Assembly: GCA_019155185.1 (NCBI GenBank)
Contig: CM032809.1
Location: 12,450,295 to 12,514,294, forward strand
Origin: Beaufortia kweichowensis
Taxonomy: Eukaryota > Chordata > Actinopteri > Cypriniformes > Gastromyzontidae
DNA: 64,000 nt
Direction of reading: 5' to 3'
In this document: positions 46,685 to 60,419 of the stretch, piece by piece
Position numbering within the stretch: position 1 is the first letter of the stretch
How the letters are laid out: every line of letters begins with the position of its first letter
The notes under the pieces: model-generated
Told to the model about the DNA's origin: nothing
Database searches by the model: none
The model's input: only the letters and a program-made list of their open reading frames with translations
Position numbers and translations under genes: made by a program

Positions 46685-47000
46685 TGACACACTACACACT
46701 ACAACTATATTATATTATATACTATACTATATATTAATAAATTATATTATATATTTTAAAATTGTATTACATTATATTAAAAAGAATAGTTTAAACAAAA
46801 ATAAAAATTCTCTCACAATTTACTCACTCTCATGCCATCCCAGATGTATATGATTTCTTTTATTCTGTTAAATATAAATAATACAATGTGAAAATGATGT
46901 CATGTTTTCTTCTTACATGGAGAAGCTCCAAAAAGCACATACATCTATCAAACCCAAATAAAATCAAATGAATGAATGAATAATATTGTGAGCTTATTTG
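46685..47000. repeat. AT-rich simple repeat and MITE fragment
   Basis: 46705-46770 is a degenerate tatat/ttata run. From about 46785 follows a MITE-like segment with tctcacaatttactcactct and catgccatcccagatgtata, typical of the same fish family as 44900. Confidence 0.5.
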
Positions 47001-48380
47001 GCAAATGATATAAAACAAAAGATGGGAATCATGTGTTACCAAAAACCTAATCAAAACTTTATTTAAAGTATATTCTTGCATCTTCGCAGTTGTCATCTTG
47101 TGCCTAGATTGTGTATCTGCACACTTTATTAGCTGTTTCTTCTTTAGTTACTGGCCCAAACCATTACACAATGTTTTTCAAACAGCATTTTTAGTTTTGT
47201 ATCTCCTGTAACTTAAAGTTAGTTTCTGCAAGAACAATTATACTCTAATAATGAATATGGACACCTACAGCATTTGTTATATGAAACAAAATGTTCTTTT
47301 CAGGTCAAAATTAAATGTTTTTTTAATAATTCAATAGCTTTTGTCATTCTTTGTGTTAAAATGTATCTAATGCAGCCAAACAGAACTTCAGATCAAACGA
47401 CTCTTAATATTATAAACTTTAAATGGGCAGAAAAATCAAATGACACGGGATAGGTTGAGAGAGTGGCAAAACTGACTTACTAATTTATCTATAACTCTCA
47501 TTCCGGTGAAGCAATTACAAATAAGAGCATTCATAAACTGTAATAGGTAATTGCTGCAACGAGCTGAGAATTTTGCATATGCAATATTTATGAGTGGCAT
47601 TAACATTTTGCAGTTTAGTATTTTAATATGGAGACCGGGGATTAAACTAATTAGAAATTCATGATGACAAACAATTTATTCATGCATAAACTATTTTCTG
47701 TTGCTCTTACAACTTAACTGGTTGTATGGAGTCAAACTGTGTTTCTGCAAACTCTGTGTAGAAAGACACAAAACAGCATCCCTTTAAATCTTAGTTTGCC
47801 AGGGATATAAAAACCACTGCCAAAATGATTCATCTGCATCACATTACTTTTCTGGGAATCAAGGTGTTAGGATAATGTCAGGTGTTGGTTGTTGATCATG
47901 CCCTTGAGCAGACAGCCTCTTGGCTGTTTATTAATGGGGCCGCACTAATGATTCACGGTTGTAAATCTCAATTGTCTTTGGCTGATGGAAGGGGTACATA
48001 TACATCAGTGAGAGACCGGACAGAAAATAGGAAAGCCTTTCATGCACACAAGCCATATCAGGTAAACCTACTAAACAGCTTACAGCTTTATTTGTTTACA
48101 ACCTGCTGTTTCTAAGGCAGAGCTTCTACAAAATTTATTTCCCCTGCACTTTACGAAACCCGTAAAGTAAATCATTACAACCAGTTCTTAGTTATAGATG
48201 CATAACTGTGTCTGGGTTTCTCATTACTGACATTATTATAGATTCTCATTACAACTGTGATACAAAATAAATATTTGATTGAGGATTGCTCCCATAGGCC
48301 CTTTTTATAGCATTTTATAGTCATTTATTTATAAGGGAAACTGCAGCCTTGTGGCTTTCACATTTCATCTAAACAAGGTA
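47001..48380. other. intergenic, no gene
   Basis: 47560-47700 is a unique stretch with several homeodomain-like TAAT cores and tgcatatgcaat. It is a possible regulatory element. Nothing else is recognised. Confidence 0.3.
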
Positions 48381-48394
48381 AGATGGTTAATCGT

Positions 48395-48785
48395 TAACTT
48401 ACTGAAAATTCTCATATAATTTACTCACCCTCATTTTTTAAATTGAAATAATAGATGTGTAAGAGAAAATGCTTAACATATTTTTTTTATTTTGAGCTTA
48501 TTTAGCGTAATAGCAAACAAAATAAAGATCACATATGCAAAAATCGTATGTTGCCTGTTCTGCAGATTTATAATTTTTATTTCATTGGTTCATGCATGTT
48601 TCATGACCAAATAACATATTGGATTTTTGCACTAGTATGTGTTTGTGTTTGTTTCAGTTTTACTAAATCAGTTCAAAATGGATATCCAGTGACAAGAATA
48701 TTAAAAAATTCAACTCTTGTGTGATTCAAAGCAACCTATAATCAATTTGGAGTAACATAATTGTAATTTTTGGGTGAATTAGGTA
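48395..48785. repeat. MITE copy (tttactcaccctc ... tttgggtgaatta)
   Basis: Inverted-type termini and the phrase aatttactcaccctcatttt match the common family also seen at 44900 and 46785. Confidence 0.55.
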
Positions 48786-49051
48786 TTTAACAAATGTAAA
48801 GTCTGGCTACAACAGATTTCTGTGCATTTAAACTCAATATGAAAACATACAGTTGAATGAAGTAATATTGCTTGGGCCACATCTGTAAAAAAAACCTTCT
48901 GTAAAAAAGGGTCAAATGATAAAATGTTATTTTAAATATTAAAATGTTATAAAAGAACATTATTTTGTTTATTTAAAAAAAATTGTTTATAAATTTGTTT
49001 ATTTGTATATTTTGTTTATAAACAAAAAGTCATTATTTTACACATACTGTT

Positions 49052-49335
49052 CGTTTATTGCTCCTCTCTGCCCTGCCTTTCTGAAACTCGTCAATTTTTA
49101 CAAAGCTAATTGTTCTGAAAAGCGCGGTGTTCTGATTGGCCAGCAATCCTGCGCAATGTGATTGGCCCGAATGCCGTGAGCGTGTGACAGAAATGTTACA
49201 CTCCTTACCATATTGAAAAACACAGCGTCTAGCGACATGATGTCACCTGATGGCAGGAATAAAGCTTAACGTTTAAAAAGGATATTTCTTTGGGATTGAG
49301 AAAGGAAAACAGGAAATCGCCTCATATGACCCCTT
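49052..49335. repeat. DNA-transposon relic ending tcatatgacccctttaa
   Basis: Contains ctgattggccagcaatcc and gtgattggcc and ends cgcctcatatgacccctttaa, a terminus I recognise from fish DNA repeats. It is GC-richer than its flanks. Confidence 0.5.
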
Positions 49336-51870
49336 TAATTGGGCATATTTATTTGGGCGTGTAAAATCTGCAGTCATTTTCAATAACCGACTTCATATAT
49401 TAGAGAGATTACGCAGAAAGTGGTGCTTTTTTCTGTAGACTTGATGGGTCCATTAGTGTGTAATATCATTTCCTTCCGAGTGTTTTGTAATTACATTAAA
49501 TTACATTATTCATGTTCTCTCCAGACATTCCTTGTGCTTGCACACAAAGCGTTTACAGCCCCATATGAACTAAAAAGCTTTTAAACTGTTAAAATGTCAC
49601 TTGTACAGTTGAGGTGAGTAGTTTCTTTGTTTAAGGATGCAAAATGAAAACGTGTTTTAATCTCTTGATACTTGATCATAATGCCTTCTTTGTACAGCGA
49701 CATCTCAAATCACACAAACAAGACACATCCAATGAAAATAACTCAAGAACAAGTAACTAACTGTTTATTTCAGTCAAAGGTGCAGTTGTTTTTTAACCAT
49801 TTTACAAAATTGTGTGACAGCTTTTTCTGCAAAAATATCAATCATTGGTTAAAACTGGGGCATTTCTCAAAGTATTTGGACACAGTCCCATCCAATCACA
49901 ATGTCTGCTTTTATTTTGTAGAAGGTCAGTGGACTTTCAATAACAAACTTACATTACAAACATCACAGTTCATCACAGTTTTCAGTTTATACTGAAAATT
50001 TTGTGAGACAATGAAAGAAACACAGAAAGAGGCAGAGTTAGTCACATTAACTTTCTAACAAGCATATAAAAATTATGAAATTGGTTCACAATATAAACAT
50101 TTAATATGAATTGCATTTGGCTTTTCACATCTGTTTTGGAAGGGATATGAGTGTCGTTGTTAACATGTTCAAAGTCTAGCACATCTATGAGAATAACAAG
50201 AATATTGATTGTGAATTTTGTGTTTTGAGGCAGTTGATAATCATTGTTTTGGCACATGTTTTGGTCATTTTACTGTATAGTGTTGCACAGTTTTGATTGA
50301 AAATCAATGCACAAGAAAAACAGAACATGCAGATTGTATAATTTGACACATTATGTTGTATAACTGTTTGTTTAAGGAGGATTGAATAACAACTTGATGC
50401 ATGAGAAATTGAATAGAGGCACATACGTGTACGGTAAGAACCATTGCAAGATTTTTTTACATTGTGGTCAGAATAATGTTTAGAATACTTCAGAAAATTG
50501 TAAAAGTGATCAGGAAAAGCTACTGAACACTTTTCACTGTTCTTAGATGTTAACTTTTAGTTCAAAACAGGACTAAGTGCCTATTTTTTTAAGGAATCTG
50601 ATTAAAGATGATTGCCTAGAATAGATTATTCGGTTTTTCCGACATTTTCAGGTAAAAAATAACAAGGCATAAAATTGTTATAAAATCTTCAAATGTTTAC
50701 TGCATTTAAAAAACATTTGCAATTAAATATTTAGTGTTGTCTGTGATATTTGGGATGACCAAGAAATCCAAGTTTTAAAGAATTCAATCTGTGTTTTCCG
50801 GTTTAAGAGCACTTTTATGTCTCATTTACAAGCAAATGAGTCTAGGAACCTTCAGAGCACATCATTCTTAGATCTTGTCAGATTTTCTGCCGCATCTCAT
50901 ACAAGCTTCCCGGAGCATGTTAAATCATGCAATATTACAGAAACACTTTCTGCCTGAATGCAATTTCAGATGCAGAAGAAAGTCAAGAGGCTACAAATAT
51001 GCCTGTCAGTTGAACCACGTTGTGCCTGTATAATGTATAATGCATTTTGTAAAATACGCTTACATATATATTACAAAAAACTAATCATTCCAATACAGAA
51101 GAGAGACTGACGGTAAAATAAAGTGAAATACATATGTACATATAAAAGTAAAAAATAACATACAAAAGTAAAAAAAATATTTGACAGTAAACCTCAGGAT
51201 AAAGGATTTGGCAACCCAACATACTGTACAACTGATGATCAAATAATCGCAAACTGAATCGTCAACTAACTAAGTTTGTCATCATCAAAACATCATTATG
51301 TGGCAGCTCCAGTCCAGCATCCTAAAAATTAAATAAAAATTTTCTTTTTTTCCACAACAAATATGTAACATGCTGCAGGAAAACCACATTATGTTACAAG
51401 AACCCTCTTGGCCCTTTGAATCCCGGAGCACAGCTGCCTGCAGATCCGCATGTGAAGGGTTATTGTGCTTTCACTCATCTATCACACATTTATCCACAGA
51501 GATACAGTCGTGATAATGAAATCTACACTCCGTCATTTTATATCTGTGTATCTTTCGGTAATAATGTGGCAGTTTTCTACTGAAGTCGGGGGCTGTTGAT
51601 GTTTCAATATTAGGATGAGCAGATGCATAAGCAATAGATAAACGATGCCTGTTACTTCAGGCTAGTTATTTGTACAGTAGAAGATGATGTGAGCTCTAAA
51701 ATTTGATATGCCATATTTGATGTATCAGAATTACATGTGACAAAGTTTATTAGTAAAAAACACTCAGAAAAACAACTAAATTGCCAGTAAATATTTGTTT
51801 AAGGTCTGATACTATAAGCTTTTCCTACTAATAATATAAAAAATATACTATTTTTTATACTATTTGGCTT
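49336..51870. other. intergenic, no gene
   Basis: AT-rich unique sequence. A 107-codon frame at 49672-49995 has no domain, no splice context and typical AT-driven composition, so I do not call it a gene. Confidence 0.35.
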
Positions 51871-51877
51871 ACAGTAT

Positions 51878-52101
51878 GTCCCAGCTAACAGAGAACATTC
51901 GCATAACTTTGTCTAACGTCACTGAAAGTTCTCAAAGTTAAAAAATTACGTCTTGCATTACGTTGAAAAAGCGTCTTATCAACTTTTGGTATAAAACATT
52001 ACTCTTACATTGTTAGTGGAACGTTTAAAAACATAAAAACGTTTTCATAACATAAAAAAATGTTAGGACAATGTTCTCAAAACATTTTTGTTTGTTGGGG
52101 T
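51878..52101. repeat. fold-back repeat (cccagctaacagagaac ... ttttgtttgttggg)
   Basis: Inverted ends cccagctaacagagaac and gttctcaaaacatttttg, with internal aacgttt words, are characteristic of a fish MITE rich in aacgtt. Confidence 0.6.
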
Positions 52102-53306
52102 CTTGCATAGGCTGCATATCTTGGATATACAAAGCTGATTAGATACCATGTACACCAGCTGATCAACAGCGTTCACAAAATTGTGTATTAAAATACACAC
52201 AGGTTATTTCCTTCCTTATGTCTGAGTTTCCACAATAATTTGTATCCAGCTTTGCTCAAGACAACATGAGCTTGATATTTCCATTATGTTGCACAGTAAA
52301 GACTTACAGTAGGTTGTGCACTTACTGTGGGCACATCTCAGAACCGTCACATATGTAGGTCATGTGACTTCCAGCTGGGAATTTGACTGGATAATTGCTA
52401 TCCCTGACTTTTTTGGAACAAAGCCTTTAATTTACCCCCTTTTAGTTCTCCGTCTGTGCTGTTGAATCCAGCAGGGCTTTTTCTTAGCGGTAATGACTAG
52501 GTTTCCCCGTGAGCAAACACACACGCACACACTATTGGACAGATTAAACACTCTACTGAACAGACACTCTCATGACCATGTGACTCAGCTCACCGTCAAC
52601 CCTCGAAGCACAGAGACAAAATACAAGAGAATTAATAGTATGGAATGAAAATATCTTTAAGATTAACGCAAACTGGGCTGTCCCGGATGCCTCTGTGGAG
52701 GCGATCGCTCGGAGAACGATGTGTTCCTGTCTGTGGACGTGCTTGGTGCTCTTATTCTCACAGCTGTGAAAATAGGAACATTTGGGCAATAACACTCTTT
52801 CAAGAAAAAGTTGAACAGTCATTAGCTTTCAAAGCAAAGAATTTAGACAGAAAAATAACAATATGCGTTGTGAAATATAGATGCCATTCAGATATAACAT
52901 ATACATTCCACTGTACAGTATATAATATATGGTATTTCTAGTGAAATTATTCCAGATAAAGTACTAGTAAGACCATGAATGCCAACTGCTGTAGATGTAA
53001 TAAAAATGTAAATTTGATCATTCCTGTAATATTCTCTAAAAATTGGTTAAAGTCAATATCACCACTGGAAAAGTCAATACATAAGGTATATAGTGTGAAA
53101 CTTTAAGAAAAAGATTAAAGTGTCTCTGCTGAAGGAAATATATTTCTGTTAGATATAAAATATTAAAGTTTAGCATAGAAACATACAAGAAACTGTTTAC
53201 CCTCCTTATACTAATTGCATGCATTGACTATAAAATGTCTTGCCATTTTATAATATATACTGTAGATGTTATACATATAGATTATTCACGGTTTGCATAT
53301 TTATTT
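52102..53306. other. intergenic, no gene
   Basis: Contains a short CA run (acacacacgcacacac, near 52520). A 98-codon frame at 52645 and an 89-codon frame opposite it share the same DNA and neither shows a domain. Confidence 0.3.
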
Positions 53307-53640
53307 ACCTGATAAGTGTCACAACAGAAATTGAGATACATGTAAAAAAGCACTTTATGAACTACATTCTTTTTTTTTATATATAAAAATCTTTTAAAAA
53401 TATTTTATTATTGTAGGAGTTTTTATAAATTACAGTAACATTAACATTTTTGTATTCTTTTTTGTTTATGTTTATTGTTATGAAAATATGTCAAATATTT
53501 CATATTGAGTTCTACACCTTTTCATCAATTTACAGTTTGTCATGATTAAATTAAAATTCAACTATGAAATATTAATGAATATTAGTGAATAGGGAAATAA
53601 CATAGATGTTCCTCCTGAGTAATGGGGACAGTTAACAGGT
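53307..53640. mobile_element. MITE copy of the asns intron-8 family
   Basis: Ends acctgataagtgtcac and, inverted, gacagttaacaggt. The copy is 334 bp long and is the best preserved member of the family in the window. Confidence 0.75.
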
Positions 53641-54427
53641 GTTAAGTGTTAATAAATACATAAATATTGCCATTTTTGTTGTGTTTGTATTTTAATATAT
53701 GGTAATTAATATTTTGTTTGTTTGGTTAACATCAACATTACACCACAATACCATAGTTGATACTGTTTGTGTTATTGTAAATCTATGATACAATTTCCCA
53801 GGAGACATCAGTGGCAAACATATTTTCTGTTGATGTATGTGAAGTCCTAGAGAAGACTGTTATTCAAGTGAAAATATGCAGTCTTCCAATGCTTTTTCTG
53901 CTAGACGGCACAGACAGAGATCCCCTGTGTTTCTGATCAATGGTGAGATGCTGTTCTGAATACTGTATGCTGTTTTAATGGTGTTTCTGAAGTGGAGCAC
54001 TCTGGGTTATCTGACCCAGACCACCCACTACTGCCTATCCTACTGTTAATAACTGCATCTGGTCTCAGCCCACCCGGGTCATGTCACCCTAATACACCCA
54101 CTCAAATTTAGATATGGGACACATATTAAAATCTGCTGAACCCTGTTCTAATCGTGCAAACCCTTTCTGACATCATATGAAACAGTCTTTCATCTGTTTA
54201 AATCATTGTGCAAGAATGTCATTCTTGGCATATAGACCTATGAATCTGCTAAATGCCAGATTTTGTGTTATTATTTTTCATATTTTTCAATTATGCAGTA
54301 CATGTGAAATGTGTGTATTATGCAACATGTTTGTTTAAACAATTTTGCTGGTGGCTTGTGAATATTAGAGAAACAGTAACTTTGCATTTTAAATCACATT
54401 TTGCTTCATTTTTCACACTAGAAAAGC

Positions 54428-54606
54428 TTTGAGCTTTCCTGTAGCTCAAATGGTACACCATAGCACTATCAAGTGGAAGGCCATGGGTTTAATAAACAGT
54501 AAAAGCTTGTACTGATAAAATGTATTGATTGAATACACTGTACGTCGCTTTAGATAAAAGCATCTGTCAAATGGGTAAATATAAATATAATGTAAATGCG
54601 CACTCA
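54428..54606 (+). mobile_element. tRNA-derived SINE
   Basis: The head cctgtagctcaaatggta and the later catgggtttaa look like the A and B boxes of a tRNA-type Pol III promoter. The tail tacgtcgctttagataaaag with catctgtcaaatg is the L2-like 3' end found in fish SINEs. A bare tail of the same kind lies at about 57465-57515. Confidence 0.75.
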
Positions 54607-55900
54607 AGTGTACATCATCAGGTCATGCATGTAGAAAAATTTGCATACTGTGCACGTACACATCCATGTACTGAAAAAACATTATTCTGTGTTGAAAACA
54701 ATCACTACTTTGTGTGATTTGCACAAGAAAGTCTCCTGGCTAATGTGGCAGGGTTACAAAAAGCATAAAAGATTTATTTGTTTTTTAGTTATGCCATTAA
54801 AGATCAAAGATCAAGATGCTTAAATTTGCTAAAATATGGGTACCGTATGTCCCGTTTACAAAGCAGCAAGTTTTATGGTCTTAAAATCGGAGTTGCCTTA
54901 AATATTGTCTGGTTGCACGTAAATGTGTTTTTTCATTACAGATCACCACAATTTCTAAAGCAATGTCTGTGAGGGGATGAAAGCTGCCCCGTGGTCTTTT
55001 CTCTCACCTGTTAAAGCAGGAAAATCAATCAGAATGGGAGGTGCTACTTGTAAAGCTCTCGGCCCATTCAATGTCACAACATTTATCAAAGTGTAATCTG
55101 AAAATGTGAACTTTCACGAGGTGCCATGGGCGGTTATAGATCTGTCTGGATATATAGTGTTTGCCTGACTGACCCTGATTGATGTCGCAAACACTAATGT
55201 ACACTTCTACATTTAAAATTCTGTTGCTTCCTATTTAATCTGTAATTTGAATCGAAACGATCCGTATTACAGTAATTGAAGACTCTTCACAGCGACCAGA
55301 AGTGCATGGTGATTCAGCAAGATATTAATCCAGTAAATCTTGTATAGCCCAGAATTATTATCATATACACTTGTGCATGTCAGAACATTATTCAGACAAC
55401 CAAGCTTTACAGTTTGTCCTTCCCAAGCTTGCATCGCTTACCTTTGGACATGTCATATACAGTAGAGTCATTTGGAAGGAAAGATCTGACCACTGCAGAA
55501 ATCTCTCAAGCACTATTATGAGCTTGTATTAATTGTACATTGATTGTACATTGGTTATTTTTCTTGTCAGGACTGTGTTTTGGATCATACATGACGTCTC
55601 AAACAAACAGATCAATGTTCTGAAGACTTGTGACCCCTCTCAGCAGGATTACACTTCAGCAATGTGTCAATAACCGTCTAAATCAAGGTAATTGTCAGGT
55701 GCACATGGATACTTTCTATGATTGCTCTTGTCAGTAAGAGTTCCTGTCTCTCCTCTTTAACGTCCGTAACATACTCTAGTATGTTGGACTCTCTCATGGA
55801 CTCTCATGAATGCCTTAAGGAACAATAGGGTGGATGTTAAAACAGAGCTATTGTATTGCTTTAAACGCGATAATACACCCTTTTTATGTATTACATTTTT
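54607..55900. other. intergenic, no gene
   Basis: No repeat or coding signal recognised. Confidence 0.3.
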
Positions 55901-55901
55901 T

Positions 55902-56146
55902 AAAAATGTCACCCTGCCTGTGAAAACCCAGCTAACGTCATTTCTTTCGTGATTTACTGTTTTCTACATAAAATCATCATTTCTACATAATGTAAAGAAC
56001 ATTCTGTGAAAATATAACCTTGATATCTTTAATACTGACTGAGTAAGATGATGTCAAAGATTTAAATCATAGTGAAATGAATAGGTGAAATCAAACTTTG
56101 ATGTTCGTTATCTCACTGGTTTTCACAGACAGGGTCACAAATATTT
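55902..56146. repeat. MITE copy, complete (TGACCCTG..TGTGAAAAC family)
   Basis: The left end caccctgcctgtgaaaaccc and right end ggttttcacagacagggtca are inverted repeats. This is the fullest member of the family. Confidence 0.75.
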
Positions 56147-56929
56147 TTGCTTTATATAAAATTTTGCTTTTATGTTCTCTATAAAAGAAGGAAATTGAAA
56201 ACGGTTACTATAATACGGGTTAATCATTAATAATTAATAATTTTTAAATTAATTATCCATGTTTTCTTCATTACATTTCTTTCAGTCTCATTAGAAATCT
56301 AAGTCTTTAATTTGGTTCCTTTTCCATTTGTGTTCTTGGTGTGATGAACTGTATATCCGTGCACACTAAAGCACTCAACACGCAACAAAATAACCAAGCT
56401 GCTTTATTTCAAATTAAATTCTGATGTTTACGACAGAGATGTGTATCAATAATATGCTGTTGCAGAATAATTCAGGGACAAGAAATATCCAATGTACTAC
56501 GCCATTAAATTATGATAATACTAGGACATTCTTTGATAAGCCTCACACTGATGAAGTACATTCGTACGCTCAGTGTGGAAATGATGAATTCTGAAAAGGG
56601 CTGTGGAATCTGTGAACGTACACTTCAGAAAATAATAAAATATACAAAATGTGCAAGTTTGGTGTGATATTGTGCAAGCAAGGTGTGAGATTTCAATTTC
56701 TGCAAACATAATGAGATTTGAGGGAAAGATTTTAAATACAAAACTTCAATTGTGGTCTATTCCACACTAAATCTATCATATGGTATTAAATAGTAAAAAT
56801 GTATAGTAAGTGATGCTTTCTAATTACAACATGCAAAAGCCTTATTAGAAAATGGGTGTGTCCATATAAAGATATGTATACAATTTATTTTGAGTAAATC
56901 ACCAAAGAATCGCTCTGATGTTTATTTTG

Positions 56930-57260
56930 GATCTTAACACGGCTTTTTTCATAATGGAAAGTATTTAGGCAGGTGGGGATGATAGCTGTTAATGACACAC
57001 TTACACAGCCTAATAGATTAATTGGAAGAAACTAATGAATATTCATAGGTGTGGAATCCTCTGTGCATGATGATACATTAAATCAGGAGTAATGTTTTGA
57101 TGTTTTGATGTTTTAATGCGGCTCTCATTAAAAAGCAAATCAAAATTTCATTCAAAATGAGGAGGCATTATGCACAGATTGCTTTAGTCTCAAGAGGGGT
57201 CAGAAAATGAGGGTTTAAGATTGATTTTGGTCCCTGATCTGGGTGAAAATGGGTTGCGAA
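56930..57260. other. candidate non-coding regulatory element
   Basis: A unique stretch with many TAATTG/TAATGA/ATTAAT cores, typical of homeodomain targets, and little low-complexity sequence. It lies between tac1 and sdhaf3. Conservation with other fish is not testable here. Confidence 0.3.
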
Positions 57261-57839
57261 GATCCTTTTCTGATAGGCAATTACCTTTTATAATATTTTA
57301 GATTTTTTATTGACTTCAAAGGCTAATTTTGATGCTGCTGTTGGTGTTTATTTAGTTTTTGCATAATTTATTTGATGTATCCATAAATAATTGTACAAGC
57401 TTTTATAACATCAACTTTAAGATTTTTGGTTGTGGATTCAATTTTAAGGGAAAATATGAAATGTATTCCTTTGTAATAATTTTGGATAAAAGCGTCTGCC
57501 AAATGCAGAAGTGTACATTTAGGTTTTGTGTAACCATTATCACAATCACCTTGGACCTGCTGCCTCTAGTTTTAATGGTTTTAATAGTTTTAAAAGTTAT
57601 AAAGATCATATAAATTACATTGCATGTAAAATAATTATAAAAGAATTAGCAAAATAGTTTCAGATAAAGTCCCGCATGCCACACTGCCCATCCCATGCTT
57701 TAATAGCAAAACATTAAAGTCAAACACTCTCAAAGTGCAAAGCAGTTTTAATCTAAAGTTTAATTTCAAGTCACAATATTTTTCACGCAGAATATATCTC
57801 CCTTTAACAATCTGTGTCCAGTACGCTATATGCTTTACA

Positions 57840-58140
57840 GTAGAATCTGGCCTCATCCGTGTGTCTGTGGTCTTGGCAGAGCCGTTGATACAGACGTGGA
57901 TTATATTGATCTGTCAGTGTGTTTTGCGTTTCAGTGGGGGTGTTCAGACGCAGGCAGATGGGATGTCACGGCCATTCATCAGCGTGTCAATCTGCTAGGT
58001 GACTCTATTCTCCACACTGCCTCCTCGCATTAAACTCCTTATTAGCACAGCTGTGATTGATCCTCACTCTCTCTCTGTGAGGATACACACGGCGCCTGCC
58101 TATCAAATACCCTTGATTAAATGTACATCTCACAATGAAA
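57840..58140. other. candidate non-coding element
   Basis: A non-repetitive block of higher GC than its surroundings, with overlapping short frames that carry no recognised domain. Confidence 0.25.
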
Positions 58141-58199
58141 CACAGAATGCAGAAGTTTCTACTGTGAATGACAAGGTGACAGATGACTTTATGATGACA

Positions 58200-60120
58200 T
58201 GAAACATTTTTACAGTTTTAGCATGAATTAATATATATCATATTATACATTTCAATATTTGAATGACTATTTGAATTACCATAGGCCTTATTTATCAATC
58301 ATGTGTCTCATTATTTAGTATTTGTCTGTATCTATCTGTTTATTTATTTTGTTGAAAGTTTGTTTGTTAAAGCACTGATATGTAAAATTGTCAAGGTTTC
58401 AATGTATATAATTCAGTGGAGTTAATGAGGGATATTCCGGCAACATATTGTTTCATAATTATTGTCTGATTACTTATTACTCTGTGCTAATGTAATAAAA
58501 GAAATGTAAAATAAAATGTTTACCAAAGAGAAGATTACAAATGACTATAAAATACTTTTTAAATGTTTTCTCAAAGATAAAACAATGCTTCTGCTTTTTA
58601 AGTTACAGATCTAATTGGTGTCTTAAACTGGACTTAGATTTGCCCAAATTCAAGGTCTGCAGTCAAAAGTCAGTTATCATACTATTACCTCCAGCATTTC
58701 TTATCACATTCTACCATAACCAAATCTACATGATCCCTGAAGAAAAAAATATCATGAAAAGAATGCCATTGCATCTGAACTATATAAAATAGAAAACACA
58801 TTAAATGAGCAATAAAATTCCCTTTTAGGTATGTCATGTGTTTTGCTTTCTTAGTCTTTCGAGAATTACCAAAGTTGGCATCATTCAGGAGAAATTAGAA
58901 AATTATTATTGTCTCCAGTAATAAAAATATTCTGAACTCTGACTGAGTGAGTCAGATTTTCCCTAAAAATTATTCATCAACATAATAACAAATTGCACTT
59001 TTAGTTATAATGTTAGCTTTATGTCTATTCAACAAAATTGACAAGCACTTGCATCCAGACCTTTGTTCCTGTTTCAACAAAATGTTATTGAATATTTCAC
59101 ACAAGAATGAAACGTATGCTTATCACGGTATTTCACAGGCTCTTTAAATCTGAAGTGGATGCTAATTTACATTACCATAAAATTGTAAAATATTAAGGAA
59201 CATGATACAGTAATTTAAAAACGAAAAATCAACTTTATATCTGCAGCTCATATCCCTGAAAAATCATTAGAAGAAAGTGCATTCTGTATTGTAAATAAAA
59301 GATGAAGTGCCTCGAGTGAACAGAACAGCACCTTCATCCAGAAAGCCTCTTAAATAATTGACTTTTAATAATTCAGGTTTTTCCCACCTACTCTATTAAA
59401 TCTTTCCTATAACCAGCACGAAGAACAAGAGAGGCAAATGAACGATCACTGTTCAGCCTTTCGGAACTAATGTTACACTTTCAGGAGCTGAATTACAGGA
59501 AAGGATAGAAATAGCAGTGAAGATTTATCATCAAATATGTTAAAAAAGTGGAATTAGCACAGAGCTGAATCATAAAGGAAAAACGGAGCGAGTGAATGAA
59601 TTTTAGCAGGGTGACCTTTAGCAGAACAAAACACTTGAACGGTTTATTGTTGTCACGTCTCACGAACGAGGTCGGCACTTGTACAAACAAACTCGGATTC
59701 TTTTCTCTTTTGTGGTTGTGTCGTGATCACACTAGCATTTAAAAGACACGAGGCAATGTTGAATTAAAGTTGGATGCGAGCAAGAGATTATTGTTTGCCA
59801 AAAACAAGCCAATTTAACATCATACACTTCAAAAGCACAGAGGGCTCTTACAAAGCATAATTACTGCTGTCACAAGTGCTATGTCATGTAAAAAGATTCT
59901 CATAGGGTAAATCAATAGGATATAAAAAACAACAATGTTCCGTCTGGTGCATTTCAATAAGCAATGAGCAGTGGTGCATAAACGTTAAAGGAAGGCTTGT
60001 AGACTATATACGATTATGAAACATAAATAGTGACAGGAGAAAAGCTCTTTAGTGGTAAAGAACCAATCCTGAACAAGGCTGTGGGTCACCTTCTCAATGT
60101 ATTCTTCAAGCCAACTGATC
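58200..60120. other. intergenic, no gene
   Basis: AT-rich. No coding or repeat signal recognised. Confidence 0.3.
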
Positions 60121-60402
<282 letters not shown>

Positions 60403-60419
60403 CTGGGGAAAGACGAGTA

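Noticed and set aside
54428..54500. Possible tRNA gene
   Set aside because: Only degenerate A and B boxes followed by a SINE tail; no cloverleaf could be formed by eye.
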